From NCBI GenBank assembly GCA_017484205.1, contig JAFUTO010000033.1:1-64000 (forward strand): a stretch of DNA of 64,000 nt. The letters are read 5' to 3'. Within the stretch, counting starts at the first letter, position 1. Each line of letters begins with the position of its first letter. The notes beneath the pieces are model-generated. The model saw nothing but the letters and a program-made list of their open reading frames with translations, made no database searches and was not told where the DNA came from. This DNA is from Bacilli bacterium. Lineage in GTDB: Bacteria > Bacillota_I > Bacilli_A > RF39 > UBA660. This document shows, in pieces, positions 32,452 through 42,550 of the stretch. The translations under genes were made by a program, and so were the position numbers.

Positions 32452-33917
32452 TTCTTAGCCTTCTTTGTACTTGATTTAGATGTTTTTTTAGCTGTAGTTT
32501 TCTTTGAAGTTGATGTAGTCTTTTTAGTTGAGCTTTTCTTAGAAGTAGTTTTCTTAGCTGGAACTTTTTTAGTTACTTTAACTTCTACATCTACTTTTGG
32601 AGTTGATATTTTTTTACTATCTACTTCTACTACTAAAGCATCTCTATCATTAGGTAAGCATAAATTTAAGATAATACCTACGATAGACGCTAGAGACATA
32701 CCTGAAATAGTTAATGAAAAATCTCCACTAATAATTGATATAGCAGCTCCACCTAAGCCTAGTACCAACATAGAAGAAGCAACTACAACATTCTTACTGT
32801 CTTCAAAATTAACTTGGTTTTTAATTAATACTTTTAAACCATTTACAGCAATAAATCCATATAGTAATAATGATACACCACCTAATACTGGATTAGGTAT
32901 TGTTCCAACTAGAGATGTAAATTTACCTAAGAATCCTATAATAATTGCAAATATAGCTGCTAAACCTATAACTTTAACAGATGCAACCTTAGTCATACCC
33001 ACAACTGAAGTATTTTCTCCATATGTAGTATTAGCAGGTCCTCCTAATGCACCAGCCACAAATGTAGCAATACCATCACCAAGTAATGTCCTATCTAATC
33101 CAGGATCTTTAATTAAATCCTTACCAATAATATTACTTAATGAAGTATGATCTCCAATATGTTCACATAATGTTACTAAAGCAATTGGAAGTATTGTTAC
33201 TAATGCACCAAAATTAAGAGCATAATCTTTAAATGGAATTACAAATGCTGGAATACTAAACCATGATGCATCTTTAACAGGTGTGAAATCAATCATACCT
33301 AAACATACAGCTACTATATAGCCTGATACAATTCCTACTAAGAAAGGAATAATTTTTAAAAATCCTTTAGCTCTTGTCATAACTACTGCTGTTACGATAA
33401 ATGATACTAAAGCTACTATTAGAATTTTCCAATCAAATTGAGTACCAGATAATCCAATTTGACTTATAGCTGATGGCGCAAGTCCTAAACCTATAATCAT
33501 AATCATTGGTCCAATTACAACTGGTGGTAATATTTTATCTAGCCAATTTTTTCCTACCAATTTAATAACTAAAGCTACAATTATATAAACTATACCTACT
33601 GCCATAACCCCTGTCATTGCACCACTTATGCCACCTTTTAAATATGCCGCAGCAATTGGTGTTATAAAAGCAAATGAACTACCTAAATAAACTGGCGATT
33701 TTCCTTTAGTGCATAAAATATAAATTAATGTACCAATACCTGATGTTACTAAAGCAACTGGAATAGTAAGCACTGTCTCACCTGCAGCAGCATTTACTAA
33801 TATAGGAACTAAAATCGTTGCCCCAAACATCGCAAACACATGTTGTAATGCTAGAACAATCCATTTGCCTAATGGTGGTTGTTCATTAATGTCATACATC
33901 ATTCTTTTTTCTTTCAT
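32448..33917 (-). CDS. uraA: Uracil permease (NCS2 family) with Lys/Ser/Thr-rich tail
   Basis: A 489-residue transporter with 12 or more hydrophobic segments. NCS2 motifs include [14 protein letters not shown] near the N-terminus, [23 protein letters not shown] with the substrate-binding Glu, and [14 protein letters not shown]. It should import uracil with protons. The last roughly 45 residues are a repetitive basic tail of Lys, Ser and Thr ([12 protein letters not shown] repeats), unusual for this family. GGAGGAGG lies four bases before the ATG at 33917. The leader contains a terminator hairpin and two short ORFs, suggesting attenuation. Confidence 0.94.
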   Translation of the reverse strand: MKEKRMMYDINEQPPLGKWIVLALQHVFAMFGATILVPILVNAAAGETVLTIPVALVTSGIGTLIYILCTKGKSPVYLGSSFAFITPIAAAYLKGGISGAMTGVMAVGIVYIIVALVIKLVGKNWLDKILPPVVIGPMIMIIGLGLAPSAISQIGLSGTQFDWKILIVALVSFIVTAVVMTRAKGFLKIIPFLVGIVSGYIVAVCLGMIDFTPVKDASWFSIPAFVIPFKDYALNFGALVTILPIALVTLCEHIGDHTSLSNIIGKDLIKDPGLDRTLLGDGIATFVAGALGGPANTTYGENTSVVGMTKVASVKVIGLAAIFAIIIGFLGKFTSLVGTIPNPVLGGVSLLLYGFIAVNGLKVLIKNQVNFEDSKNVVVASSMLVLGLGGAAISIISGDFSLTISGMSLASIVGIILNLCLPNDRDALVVEVDSKKISTPKVDVEVKVTKKVPAKKTTSKKSSTKKTTSTSKKTTAKKTSKSSTKKAKK

Positions 33918-33952
33918 AAATCCTCCTCCTAGTGTGTAGTTAGACAAAAGAA

Positions 33953-33975
33953 AAAGGTGCCTAAAAAGTACCTTT
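33953..33975 (-). promoter_or_regulatory. Leader terminator/attenuator hairpin before uraA
   Basis: Minus-strand AAAGGTAC and GCACCTTT (33975-33968 with 33960-33953) pair across TTTTTAG and are followed by TTCTTTTG. It lies between the 28-codon leader ORF, whose stop codon touches the stem, and the uraA ribosome site. The position fits translation-dependent attenuation. Confidence 0.55.
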
Positions 33976-34060
33976 AATTAGAAAAAACAGTAATACCAGA
34001 AACAAATAAAACACTTGCAGTATTAGTAATAATATTTTTTTCTTGTACTACTCTTTTCAT
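33974..34060 (-). CDS. 28-residue leader ORF upstream of uraA
   Basis: ATG at 34060 is eight bases after AGGG. The peptide begins MKRVVQEKNIITNTASVLF and ends in FSN with the TAA overlapping the attenuator stem. It has a hydrophobic middle. It may be a regulatory leader peptide whose translation decides hairpin formation, or a short membrane peptide. Confidence 0.45.
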   Translation of the reverse strand: MKRVVQEKNIITNTASVLFVSGITVFSN

Positions 34061-34111
34061 ATCCTACACCCTAAAACAAGAATAGCATAAATAAAATTAA
34101 AATGCAAGTAC

Positions 34112-34207
34112 TTATTTTCTTTTACTATTTGCAAAATATGCTAACTTAATATATCTAACATCATCAATCATTTCATTAAAAATAGTATCAATATGATGTT
34201 CTTTCAT
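34112..34207 (-). CDS. 31-residue small ORF upstream of uraA
   Basis: ATG at 34207 with AGGTG five bases upstream encodes MKEHHIDTIFNEMIDD and ends NSKRK. A TATAAT box just before the ribosome site suggests it begins the uraA transcript. It is amphipathic, not hydrophobic, and unrecognised. Confidence 0.45.
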   Translation of the reverse strand: MKEHHIDTIFNEMIDDVRYIKLAYFANSKRK

Positions 34208-34335
34208 ATATTCACCTCAATTATACTTTATCACTTATTTATTTAAATTTGGGGTTTTCGACAAAACTAGATAAAATTAGTAGGAACAAAGTAGATAAAT
34301 TATTAAATTTATAGTATAATTAAATAGGTGATTAA

Positions 34336-34896
34336 ATGAGACTTGCGAACTTCAATACATCTACATATAGTAATAGAGGTATGGCCCTTGAAGAAGATAT
34401 CAATGTTACTAATAAATATTATTTAGATAACGATATCGCGGTTATATATAAAAAACCCACTTCAGTTACTATTCATAAAGCTGAATACCCAGGACCTCAT
34501 GAAGCCATAATAAGAGAAGCATATTTTAAGACACCATCAACGACTGATTATAATGGCATATATAAAGGTAGATATATTGATTTTGAGGCAAAAGAAACAA
34601 AAAGTAAAACAAGTTTCCCATTATCAAATATACATAATCATCAAATAGAACATTTAAAGCGTATCGTGAGGCATGGAGGGATTGGTTTCCTAATCGTTAG
34701 ATTTGTAACATTGGAGGAAACCTATCTATTATTCGAAAAAGATTTAATACTTTTTCTCAACAATAACGATAGAAAATCTATACCTTATGAATATTTTAAA
34801 GAAAAAGGACATTTAATCAAAATCAAATATGCTCCTAGACTTAATTATCTAGAAGTAATAGATAAATATGGAGGTTTATATGACGAAATCAAATAA
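34336..34896 (+). CDS. recU: Holliday junction resolvase RecU
   Basis: A 186-residue nuclease of the RecU family that cuts four-way junctions in recombination and chromosome segregation. The catalytic restriction-endonuclease-like core is visible in the middle: STTDYNGIYKGRYIDFEAKETKSK (about 72-95) with the Asp and the ExK pair, and NIHNHQIEHL after it. AGGTGATTAA precedes the ATG and a TATAAT box lies at 34315-34320. It overlaps ponA by 17 bases, the Bacillus recU-ponA arrangement. Confidence 0.95.
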   Translation: MRLANFNTSTYSNRGMALEEDINVTNKYYLDNDIAVIYKKPTSVTIHKAEYPGPHEAIIREAYFKTPSTTDYNGIYKGRYIDFEAKETKSKTSFPLSNIHNHQIEHLKRIVRHGGIGFLIVRFVTLEETYLLFEKDLILFLNNNDRKSIPYEYFKEKGHLIKIKYAPRLNYLEVIDKYGGLYDEIK

Positions 34897-37705
34897 AAAA
34901 AATAGTACTCAAAAGACTACTGCAAAAAAATCTAACACATATAATAATCAACATAATAGCAAGAAAAATAATACAAGTAATAGTATTAAACATAATAAGA
35001 CACTTACAAGTAACAAAAGAAAAAGAAATAAAGCTAAAAACATAATAAAAGTATTACTACTATTATTCTTAATTTTATGTATTTTTGTTTTATGTGCAAT
35101 AGGATTATTCTTTAACTATATTGTTAAAAATGCACCTGCATTTAATCCTAGTGAGCTTTACGATGCCGAACCTTCAACATATTACTATAAAGATGGTAAT
35201 AACTATGTTGAATTTGCAAGATTAGGTAATAAGATTAGGAGTATTGTTACATATGATCAATTACCTGAATCACTAGTAGACGCTATTGTTGCAACAGAAG
35301 ATTCAAGGTTTTTCCAACACAACGGATTTGATTTACCAAGATTCTTAGTTGCATCAGTTAAACAAGCTACGGGTAATAGTGACGCCGGTGGTGCATCTAC
35401 TCTTACAATGCAACTTTCTAAAAATAAAATTACAGTTAAAGAAAGTGAAGGTTTTAAAGGTCTAGATAATATTATAAGAAAATTTACTGATATATATATG
35501 GCAGTATTTAAAATAGAAAAATCTTATACTAAAGAAGAAATAATTGAATTTTATGTAAACTCTAACTATCTAGGTGCTGATACAAATGGTGTAGAAGATG
35601 CTTCAAAAGTATATTTTGGAAAATCAGTAACTGATTTAACTCTTGCTGAATCAGCAATGATTGCAGGTATATTTAATGCACCTGACTATTATGATCCGTA
35701 TAAAAACCCTGAAGGTTGTGAACAAAGAAGACAAACAGTTTTATATTTACTTAAAAGACATGAATACATCACTGATGAAGAATACGAAATTGCAAAATCT
35801 TTAACTGTTGATAAGTTAATTAAACCTCGTACTACAAGTTCAGACAATATTTATCAAGATTTTATTGATATGGTAACAAATGATGTATACAAAATAACTG
35901 GTAATGATCCATACAGTGTATCTATGAAAGTATATACTACAATGGATCCAGCAAAACAACAATATATTGCTGATTTAATGGCAGGACGTAACTCAGGTTA
36001 TGTATGGGAAAATGACGTAGTTCAAGGAGCAGCTGCTGTTGTATCTGCTACTGATGGTTCTATAGTTGCTATCGGTGGTGGTAGAAATAGAGTTGTTCGT
36101 GGTATAAATAGAGCTCTAGATGTAGAAGATGGTGGTATTAGAAGACAAATTGGTTCTACTGCTAAACCATTATATGATTATTCTATTGGTATTGAAAAAT
36201 TAAATTGGAGTACTGGACAAATATTCGTTGATGAACCATGGGGATATACTGGTGGAGACGAGATTAGAAACTGGGACTTAAAATACAAAGGATTTGTTGA
36301 TATGAGAACTGCTTTAGTAGAGTCTAGAAATATTCCTGCTTTAAAAGCATTCCAACAAATTGATAGTAAAACTAGATTAGAATGGGTTAATAGTTTAGGA
36401 CTTCATCCAGAAGTTGAAGATGGTATTGTTCATGAAGCTCATGCGACTGGTGGATATGTTGGTGAAAGTCCATTATCAATGGCTGGTGCTTATAACGCCT
36501 TTGCGACTGGTGGATATTACATAAAACCTTATTCATTTACTAAAGTTGAATATAATGATGGTTCTGAACCTTATGAATACAAATATACAATGAACAGAGT
36601 TATGAGTGAAGAAACAGCATGGATGATGACTAATGTCCTAATATCTGTTGCCAAAGGAACAGGATTTGTTAATTATTATGTTAATGGTGTTACCTATGCT
36701 GGTAAATCTGGTACTACAAACTTATCCCAAGAAGATTTAGCGTACTGGGGATTAAATAGCAAATCTGTTTCTGATTTATGGGCAGTTGGCTATACTGATA
36801 AATATACAATTGCTACTTGGTATGGATATGATAGTCTTAAAGAAGGACACAATACATTTGGTAGTGGACAAAACTATAGAATATTTACAGCAGTTGCTAA
36901 AGGTGTATTTACAGAGCAATCTAATTTCCCTCAACCAGAAGGAGTTGTTGCTATTGAAACTGAAAAGGGATGCTATGAAGCATGTTTACCAAGTGAATTT
37001 ACACCTGCAAGTATGAGAACTACTGAATACTATAAAAAAGGATATGAACCAACTATAGTATCTGATAGATATGCAAAATTAGATGATGTCACTAATTTAA
37101 AAGCTACAGTAAAAGGAAATCAAGTCGAACTTACATGGACAGCAATTAAAACACCTCATGCGCTTGATAAAGAATACTTATATGCTTACTTTAAAAATGC
37201 ATACAAAAATGAAGACTGGGCAATAAGTGAAGCAGAATATAGATATAATGAAAATCTTTCTAGTATGGGTACTATTGAGTATATAGTATACGAAAAAGTA
37301 AATGGTAAACTAAATAGAATTGCTGCCACTGGCGATAATAAAATTACCGTAAAATCAACTTCTACTAGTCCAACTTATGTAGTTCAAACTGGTTATACAT
37401 TATATGGTGCGAATAGAAGTGATGGAGCTACTGTAGGAGTTAGTGGTGTACAAGTTAATGATATTGTTACTGCAATACAAAATGTAAAAACTGCAAAAGT
37501 ATCTGTTGGAGACACAAAATTAACTAATGAAAATAAAATTGCAACTGTATCAGTTAATGGTGTTGCAATAAGTAGTTCAAGAGTAAGTTATGAATATAAG
37601 CTTGATAATACAAAAGCTTCTGGTGATACATATAAATTATCAGTTAAAGTAATTTATAATAATAAAACTGTAGATACATTTACAATTGATATTACAGTAG
37701 AATAA
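34880..37705 (+). CDS. ponA: Class A penicillin-binding protein 1A/1B
   Basis: A 941-residue bifunctional wall synthase. A basic, Asn/Lys/Thr-rich cytoplasmic tail (1-55) and one membrane anchor (about 58-82) come first. Then comes the GT51 glycosyltransferase with ATEDSRFFQHNGFD and the GGASTLTMQLSKN region. The transpeptidase follows with SxxK as GSTAKPLYDYSIG, SxN as SRNIPAL and KSGTTN. A fibronectin-III-like segment (TNLKATVKGNQVELTWT) and a further beta-rich C-terminal part complete it. GGAGGTTTAT supports the ATG at 34880, inside the end of recU. A perfect bidirectional terminator follows. Confidence 0.96.
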   Translation: MTKSNKKNSTQKTTAKKSNTYNNQHNSKKNNTSNSIKHNKTLTSNKRKRNKAKNIIKVLLLLFLILCIFVLCAIGLFFNYIVKNAPAFNPSELYDAEPSTYYYKDGNNYVEFARLGNKIRSIVTYDQLPESLVDAIVATEDSRFFQHNGFDLPRFLVASVKQATGNSDAGGASTLTMQLSKNKITVKESEGFKGLDNIIRKFTDIYMAVFKIEKSYTKEEIIEFYVNSNYLGADTNGVEDASKVYFGKSVTDLTLAESAMIAGIFNAPDYYDPYKNPEGCEQRRQTVLYLLKRHEYITDEEYEIAKSLTVDKLIKPRTTSSDNIYQDFIDMVTNDVYKITGNDPYSVSMKVYTTMDPAKQQYIADLMAGRNSGYVWENDVVQGAAAVVSATDGSIVAIGGGRNRVVRGINRALDVEDGGIRRQIGSTAKPLYDYSIGIEKLNWSTGQIFVDEPWGYTGGDEIRNWDLKYKGFVDMRTALVESRNIPALKAFQQIDSKTRLEWVNSLGLHPEVEDGIVHEAHATGGYVGESPLSMAGAYNAFATGGYYIKPYSFTKVEYNDGSEPYEYKYTMNRVMSEETAWMMTNVLISVAKGTGFVNYYVNGVTYAGKSGTTNLSQEDLAYWGLNSKSVSDLWAVGYTDKYTIATWYGYDSLKEGHNTFGSGQNYRIFTAVAKGVFTEQSNFPQPEGVVAIETEKGCYEACLPSEFTPASMRTTEYYKKGYEPTIVSDRYAKLDDVTNLKATVKGNQVELTWTAIKTPHALDKEYLYAYFKNAYKNEDWAISEAEYRYNENLSSMGTIEYIVYEKVNGKLNRIAATGDNKITVKSTSTSPTYVVQTGYTLYGANRSDGATVGVSGVQVNDIVTAIQNVKTAKVSVGDTKLTNENKIATVSVNGVAISSSRVSYEYKLDNTKASGDTYKLSVKVIYNNKTVDTFTIDITVE

Positions 37706-37729
37706 AAGACATCATATGATGTCTTTTTT
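37704..37729. terminator. Bidirectional terminator between ponA and nth
   Basis: A 24-base perfect palindrome (AAAAGACATCAT and its complement, 37704-37727) followed by Ts, serving both convergent genes. Confidence 0.85.
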
Positions 37730-38326
37730 GCATATATCTTTTAATTTACAATTATTGCAATTAGGATTGACGGCCTTACAATGATATCTACCAAATAATA
37801 GTAATTGATGGTGTAACCTACATAAATTGTAGTCTTTAAAATAATTAGTTACTTTATCTTCTACAATTCTAACATTATCATCAGGTTCTGCAAGTCCTAA
37901 TCTTTTACTTACTCTTTCAATATGAGTATCAACAGCGAGTAGTGGTTCATCATATATATTACTTAATACTACATTAGTAGTTTTTCTACCTACTCCACTT
38001 AAGCCCTCTAAAAATAATCTATCGTTAGGGACTACTCCGCCAGCATCATATAGTGACTTGGCAATCGCCTTAATATTATATGCTTTTTTATGATAATTGC
38101 CTAATGGTCTTACTATTTCTATCAAGTCAGTTTCTAGTGCTTCACTCAATGATTTTAAATCTGAATATTTATTAAATAGTATAGCAGTTATTTCATTAAC
38201 TCTTTTATCTGTTGTTTGAGCACTTAGCATTGTTGCTATTAATAGTTCATAATCTTTATTGTAGTTTAATTCGCATCTAGGATTAGGAACTACCTCATTT
38301 AAATAATCAATGATTCTATTCTTCAT
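37712..38326 (-). CDS. nth: Endonuclease III (DNA glycosylase/AP lyase)
   Basis: A 204-residue base-excision repair enzyme for oxidised pyrimidines. It shows LLIATMLSAQTTDKRVNEIT at the start, the helix-hairpin-helix LEGLSGVGRKTTNVVLSN with the catalytic Lys, VDTHIERVSKRLGL with the catalytic Asp, and the C-terminal iron-sulfur cluster CKAVNPNCNNCKLKDIC. It overlaps dnaD by 11 bases, as in the dnaD-nth pair of Bacillus. Confidence 0.97.
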   Translation of the reverse strand: MKNRIIDYLNEVVPNPRCELNYNKDYELLIATMLSAQTTDKRVNEITAILFNKYSDLKSLSEALETDLIEIVRPLGNYHKKAYNIKAIAKSLYDAGGVVPNDRLFLEGLSGVGRKTTNVVLSNIYDEPLLAVDTHIERVSKRLGLAEPDDNVRIVEDKVTNYFKDYNLCRLHHQLLLFGRYHCKAVNPNCNNCKLKDICKKDII

Positions 38327-38954
38327 CGTTTAACCAATCCCAATCAGCATCAGAGGTTTCTTTTCTAATTTGTTTTCTTTCTTTGAATTTCTTATTATCT
38401 TTTATAACATCATCTTTAGTTTTAATACCTTTTTTTCTCCAATTTTCTAATATTCTATCTATATATTTTAAATTAGGAGCATTATTATATATAGCCTCTT
38501 TTAAAGCTTCTTTAATTAATTCATCAGAATATCCAGTATCTTTCCAAAGATTTATTAAATCATACTCTAAAGGTGATAATGACCTAGCAAATTCATTTTC
38601 AATAATACTAAATATAGTATTATCCTTTTCTTCTTCCTCATTAACAACTAAGAATGTTAGTTTTTCATATAAAGGTTTTAAACTAATAACTTCTACTTTT
38701 TTATTATTCTTAGTTTCCATACTAATATTGATAATACCTTTTTCATTTAATTCATTTATCATATCCAATAAATTAATTAGTTCTATTTTCAAATTTTCAC
38801 TTATCTCTTTAGGATTATATCCATCACTATTTATTAAATATATAAGTAATATTAACTCACTATCAGTGATATTTAATTCTTTGTAGTTAAACATTAATAT
38901 CCTAGGTATTACCATATTCTTATTTTCTATTATATTAAGTACCTTATCAAACAT
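38316..38954 (-). CDS. dnaD: DnaD-like replication initiation protein
   Basis: A 212-residue protein with an N-terminal winged helix (about 15-100: LILLIYLINSDGYNPKEISENL) and a C-terminal DnaD/DnaB2 domain (FARSLSPLEYDLINLWKDTG, then IKEALKEAIYNNAPNLKYIDRILENW). DnaD helps load the replicative helicase at oriC and at PriA restart sites. AAAGGTG supports the ATG at 38954. The C-terminus is basic, as usual. Confidence 0.92.
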   Translation of the reverse strand: MFDKVLNIIENKNMVIPRILMFNYKELNITDSELILLIYLINSDGYNPKEISENLKIELINLLDMINELNEKGIINISMETKNNKKVEVISLKPLYEKLTFLVVNEEEEKDNTIFSIIENEFARSLSPLEYDLINLWKDTGYSDELIKEALKEAIYNNAPNLKYIDRILENWRKKGIKTKDDVIKDNKKFKERKQIRKETSDADWDWLNDEE

Positions 38955-38989
38955 ATTAATCACCTTTCGTTTATTATATCATTTTTATA

Positions 38990-39024
38990 GTTAAAATAAA
39001 ATGGTTATTTTTTAATAACCATTT
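38990..39024 (-). terminator. Terminator of the rimP-nusA-rnpM-infB operon
   Basis: Minus-strand AAATGGTTATT (39024-39014) pairs with AATAACCATTT (39008-38998), followed by TATTTT. Confidence 0.8.
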
Positions 39025-41101
39025 CATATGCTTCAATTATATCCTTTTCTTTAATATCGTTATAATTTTCAATTACGATACCACATTCAAGTCCTTTTTT
39101 AACTTCTTTAACAGAATCTTTTTCTCTTTGAAGAGAACCTATATTACCATCATATATAACAATACCATCTCTAATGATTCTGGCTTTTGCATTAGATTTA
39201 ATAGAACCTTCTAATACATAAGAACCTGCTATAGTACCAACTTTAGAGAATTTGAATAATTGTCTTACCTCTGCTGAACCTAATATTTCTTCCACATATT
39301 CTGGATCTAACATACCATGCATTGCAGCTTCCATATCTTCAACAACTTTATAAATAATATCATATAATCTAATCTCCACACCTTGTTCTTTAGCATAATC
39401 TCTTATTTCAGTAGATGGTCTTACATTAAATCCAATTATAATTGCATTGGATGCCTTCGCAAGGACAACATCTGATTCTTTAACTGCTCCTACACTACTT
39501 CTTATAACCTTAACTTTAACACCTTCAACATCCAACTTTTCTAATGAGTTTTTAACAGCTTCTGCTGAACCATTAACATCTGTCTTAATTATAACATTAA
39601 TTTCTTTTAATCCTTCATTAATCTTATTAAATAATTCATCTAATGAAAGCGCTGAATTAGATTTAAGTTCTTTTTGTTTTTCTTGAGTTTTTCTTGTTTC
39701 ACCAATGCTTCTTGCTTCTTTTTCAGTTTCAAAAGCAAAGAATTTATCACCTGCGGAAGGTACATCATTAACACCTGTTATTTCTACTGGTGTAGATGGT
39801 AATGCCGTAGTAACTTCATTACCCAAATCATTTCTTAAAGTTCTAATTTTACCATAAGATGTTCCTATAACAACAGGATCTCCTAATCTTAAAGTACCAT
39901 TTTGTACTAATACTGTAACTACTGGTCCCAAATGTTTATCTAATCTAGATTCAACAACTGTACCCATAGCATATCTATTAGGATTTGCTTTATATTCATT
40001 CAAATCAGCTACTAATACTATATTTTCTAATAATTCCTTTATACCTTCACCAGATTTAGCAGAAATTTTACAGAATATAGTATCTCCACCCCATTCTTCT
40101 GGAGTTAAACCATAATTAGTAAGTTCTGTCATTACTTTTTCAGGATTTGCATCTGGTTTATCAATTTTATTAATTGCAACTATAATAGGTACTCCTGCAG
40201 CTTTAGCGTGATCAATAGCTTCTTCTGTTTGAGGCATAACACCATCATCAGCAGCTACGATAATAATAACTATATCAGTTATTTTAGCTCCTCTAGCTCT
40301 CATTTCTGTAAATGCAGCATGCCCTGGAGTATCTATAAATGTAATATAATCATCATTTACTTTTACTTGATAAGCACTTATAGCTTGTGTTATTCCACCA
40401 GCTTCACCATCAGCTACACTTGTTTTTCTAATTGTATCTAAAAGTGTTGTCTTACCATGATCAACATGGCCCATAATTGTAACTACAGGAGGTCTTTTCA
40501 CTAAATCTTTTGGATCATCATTTACCTCATATTCTTCAAAATTAGTTACATCTGTAGTTTCTTCTCTTTTTAATTCTTTATTATAGTCTAATACTAATAC
40601 TTCAGCATTTTCATAGCTAATTGAACTATTTATAGTTACCATCATACCTAAATTAAATAGTTTCTTAATTACATCTCCACTATTAACACCTAAGGCTTTA
40701 GCAAGTTCACCTATAGACATATTTTCTTTATAAAGAATAATATTAGAATCAGTATTAGGAGTATTACTTTGTAATTTCTCCTTATTTTTATACATATCTT
40801 TTTTCTTTTTCTTTAAATCTTCTTTATTATTACTAGCCTTTTTAGCATTTATAACATCAGATTTTTTCTTTAATTTTTGTGTATTACTAAATGTTTCTTC
40901 AACTTTGATATTAACGTTTTCAATGATATTTTCTTCATAAGCATCATCATAATCGTCTAAACTATTATCTAATATCGTAATTGCTTCATCATCTAATAAA
41001 TCATCTTCATTTTCTGCTTGGATGTTTAATTCTTTACACATCTTTAATATATTTTCAACAGTTCTATTAACATCAGTTGCATATTCAAGTACTGTCATCA
41101 T
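39005..41101 (-). CDS. infB: Translation initiation factor IF-2
   Basis: A 698-residue GTPase that brings fMet-tRNA to the 30S subunit. A short, charged N-terminal region (1-200) contains the IF2 N domain around MSIGELAKALGVNSGDVIKKL. The G domain has GHVDHGKTTLLD (G1), DTPGHAAF (G3) and NKIDKPDA (G4). Domains II, III and the C-terminal beta barrel follow to the end. GGAGGTG precedes the ATG. It follows rnpM by 19 bases; the ylxQ (L7Ae-like) gene usually placed between them is absent. Confidence 0.97.
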   Translation of the reverse strand: MMTVLEYATDVNRTVENILKMCKELNIQAENEDDLLDDEAITILDNSLDDYDDAYEENIIENVNIKVEETFSNTQKLKKKSDVINAKKASNNKEDLKKKKKDMYKNKEKLQSNTPNTDSNIILYKENMSIGELAKALGVNSGDVIKKLFNLGMMVTINSSISYENAEVLVLDYNKELKREETTDVTNFEEYEVNDDPKDLVKRPPVVTIMGHVDHGKTTLLDTIRKTSVADGEAGGITQAISAYQVKVNDDYITFIDTPGHAAFTEMRARGAKITDIVIIIVAADDGVMPQTEEAIDHAKAAGVPIIVAINKIDKPDANPEKVMTELTNYGLTPEEWGGDTIFCKISAKSGEGIKELLENIVLVADLNEYKANPNRYAMGTVVESRLDKHLGPVVTVLVQNGTLRLGDPVVIGTSYGKIRTLRNDLGNEVTTALPSTPVEITGVNDVPSAGDKFFAFETEKEARSIGETRKTQEKQKELKSNSALSLDELFNKINEGLKEINVIIKTDVNGSAEAVKNSLEKLDVEGVKVKVIRSSVGAVKESDVVLAKASNAIIIGFNVRPSTEIRDYAKEQGVEIRLYDIIYKVVEDMEAAMHGMLDPEYVEEILGSAEVRQLFKFSKVGTIAGSYVLEGSIKSNAKARIIRDGIVIYDGNIGSLQREKDSVKEVKKGLECGIVIENYNDIKEKDIIEAYEMVIKK

Positions 41102-41120
41102 ACTTAAACACCTCCTTAAA

Positions 41121-41381
41121 TTATTTAATTGTATTCATAAGTTCATCAAAAATACTATCTGGTACTTCTATTTCTAATACTTTATCTAGTGTTTTAGATT
41201 TTTGTGCCTTTTCAAATACTTCTTTATCTTTTTTTAAATAGGCACCTCTACCATTAGCTTTAGAAGTAGTATCAATTATAACATTTCCTTCTGGAGTTCT
41301 AACAACCCTAATAAGTTCTTGTTTAGGTAATTTTTCTCTTGTAATCACGCATGTGCGCATAGGGATTTTTTTAGTCTTCAT
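41121..41381 (-). CDS. rnpM: YlxR/RnpM family RNA-binding protein
   Basis: An 86-residue basic protein with the YlxR signature: PMRTCVITREKLPKQELIRV and TTSKANGRGAYLKKDKE. Family members bind RNA and are reported to act on RNase P. It overlaps the end of nusA by 11 bases and precedes infB in the conserved translation-transcription operon. Confidence 0.93.
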   Translation of the reverse strand: MKTKKIPMRTCVITREKLPKQELIRVVRTPEGNVIIDTTSKANGRGAYLKKDKEVFEKAQKSKTLDKVLEIEVPDSIFDELMNTIK

Positions 41382-42549
41382 TATTTTCCTCTACAAAATT
41401 AATACCTAACTCACGAACTTGTTCAGTTGTTTTAACATCTAATTTATAATGTGTTAAACGCGCTGCTAATCTTACATTTAAACCTTTTTTACCTATTGCT
41501 AATGACAAATTATCATCATCAACAATAACTAATGCTGTTTCTTCTTTTGGGTCGTTTATAATTACATGTAAGTTCTTAGCTGGGCTTAATGCATTCTCAA
41601 TAAATTTAGCTACATCTTTATCATATGGAATAACATCAATTTTTTCACCATTTAATTCATCAATAATATTATTAATTCTAGATCCACGCTCACCTATACA
41701 TGAACCTACTGCATCCACTCTTTCATTTTCTGAATAAACAGCTACTTTAGTTCTATTACCTGCTTCTCTTGCAACACTATATATTAAGATAGTACCATCA
41801 TTGATTTCAGGTATTTCTAATTCAAATAATCTTTTAACAAAACCATAATGTTTTCTAGAAAGTAAGATTAAAGGTCCTTTACCATTATTATCAACTTTAG
41901 AAATATATACTTTAATATGACTACCCATTTCAATAGTTTCACCTGGTATAATTTCATCTTTAGATAAAATACCTTGAGTTCTACCTAAATCAATATAATA
42001 GTTTCTTTCATCTTCCATTTCAACTGTACCAGAAACCATTTCGCCTTCTTTATCAGCATATTCATCCTCTATAATACTTCTTTCAGCTTCTCTAATTTTT
42101 TGAATTACTACTTGTTTTGCTGTAGAGGCAGCTACTCTACCAAAATCTTTAGGAGTGATTTCTGTTTCAATAGTATCACCTAATTCTAAAGATTTATCTA
42201 TTTTTTTAGCGTCTTCTAATGTAATATGTAATCTTTCATCAAAAGTAAATGGTTTTAATTTCTCTAATCTTTCTGAAGGACTCATTTCTTCTAACTCTTC
42301 ATCTGTAATTGTTATTTCATCTTCATCTAAACTCTTTTCATGTTCTTTATCTAAAACAACTGTTTTAAATGAATATAAATGAAATTCACCTGTGTCTCTA
42401 TCAGCTTTTACTCTCGCGTTTTGTAGACCACTATTTTTCTTATAACTACTTGTTAAAGCTAATTCCATAGCTTCATATATAGTATCTTCTTTAATACCTT
42501 TTTCATCTTCTAATACTTTTACTGCTTTTAAAAATTCTTCACTATTCAT
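41371..42549 (-). CDS. nusA: Transcription termination/antitermination factor NusA
   Basis: A 392-residue factor that binds RNA polymerase and nascent RNA. It has the N-terminal RNAP-binding domain (about 1-125), an S1 domain (GEMVSGTVEMEDERNYYIDLG), KH1 (VDAVGSCIGERGSRINNI with GxxG) and KH2 (LAIGKKGLNVRLAARLT). No C-terminal acidic repeats are present, as in Gram-positives. The start MNSEEFLKAV at 42549 lies one base beyond the rimP stop and is preferred over an upstream in-frame ATG inside rimP. Confidence 0.96.
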   Translation of the reverse strand: MNSEEFLKAVKVLEDEKGIKEDTIYEAMELALTSSYKKNSGLQNARVKADRDTGEFHLYSFKTVVLDKEHEKSLDEDEITITDEELEEMSPSERLEKLKPFTFDERLHITLEDAKKIDKSLELGDTIETEITPKDFGRVAASTAKQVVIQKIREAERSIIEDEYADKEGEMVSGTVEMEDERNYYIDLGRTQGILSKDEIIPGETIEMGSHIKVYISKVDNNGKGPLILLSRKHYGFVKRLFELEIPEINDGTILIYSVAREAGNRTKVAVYSENERVDAVGSCIGERGSRINNIIDELNGEKIDVIPYDKDVAKFIENALSPAKNLHVIINDPKEETALVIVDDDNLSLAIGKKGLNVRLAARLTHYKLDVKTTEQVRELGINFVEENNED

Positions 42550-42550
42550 A

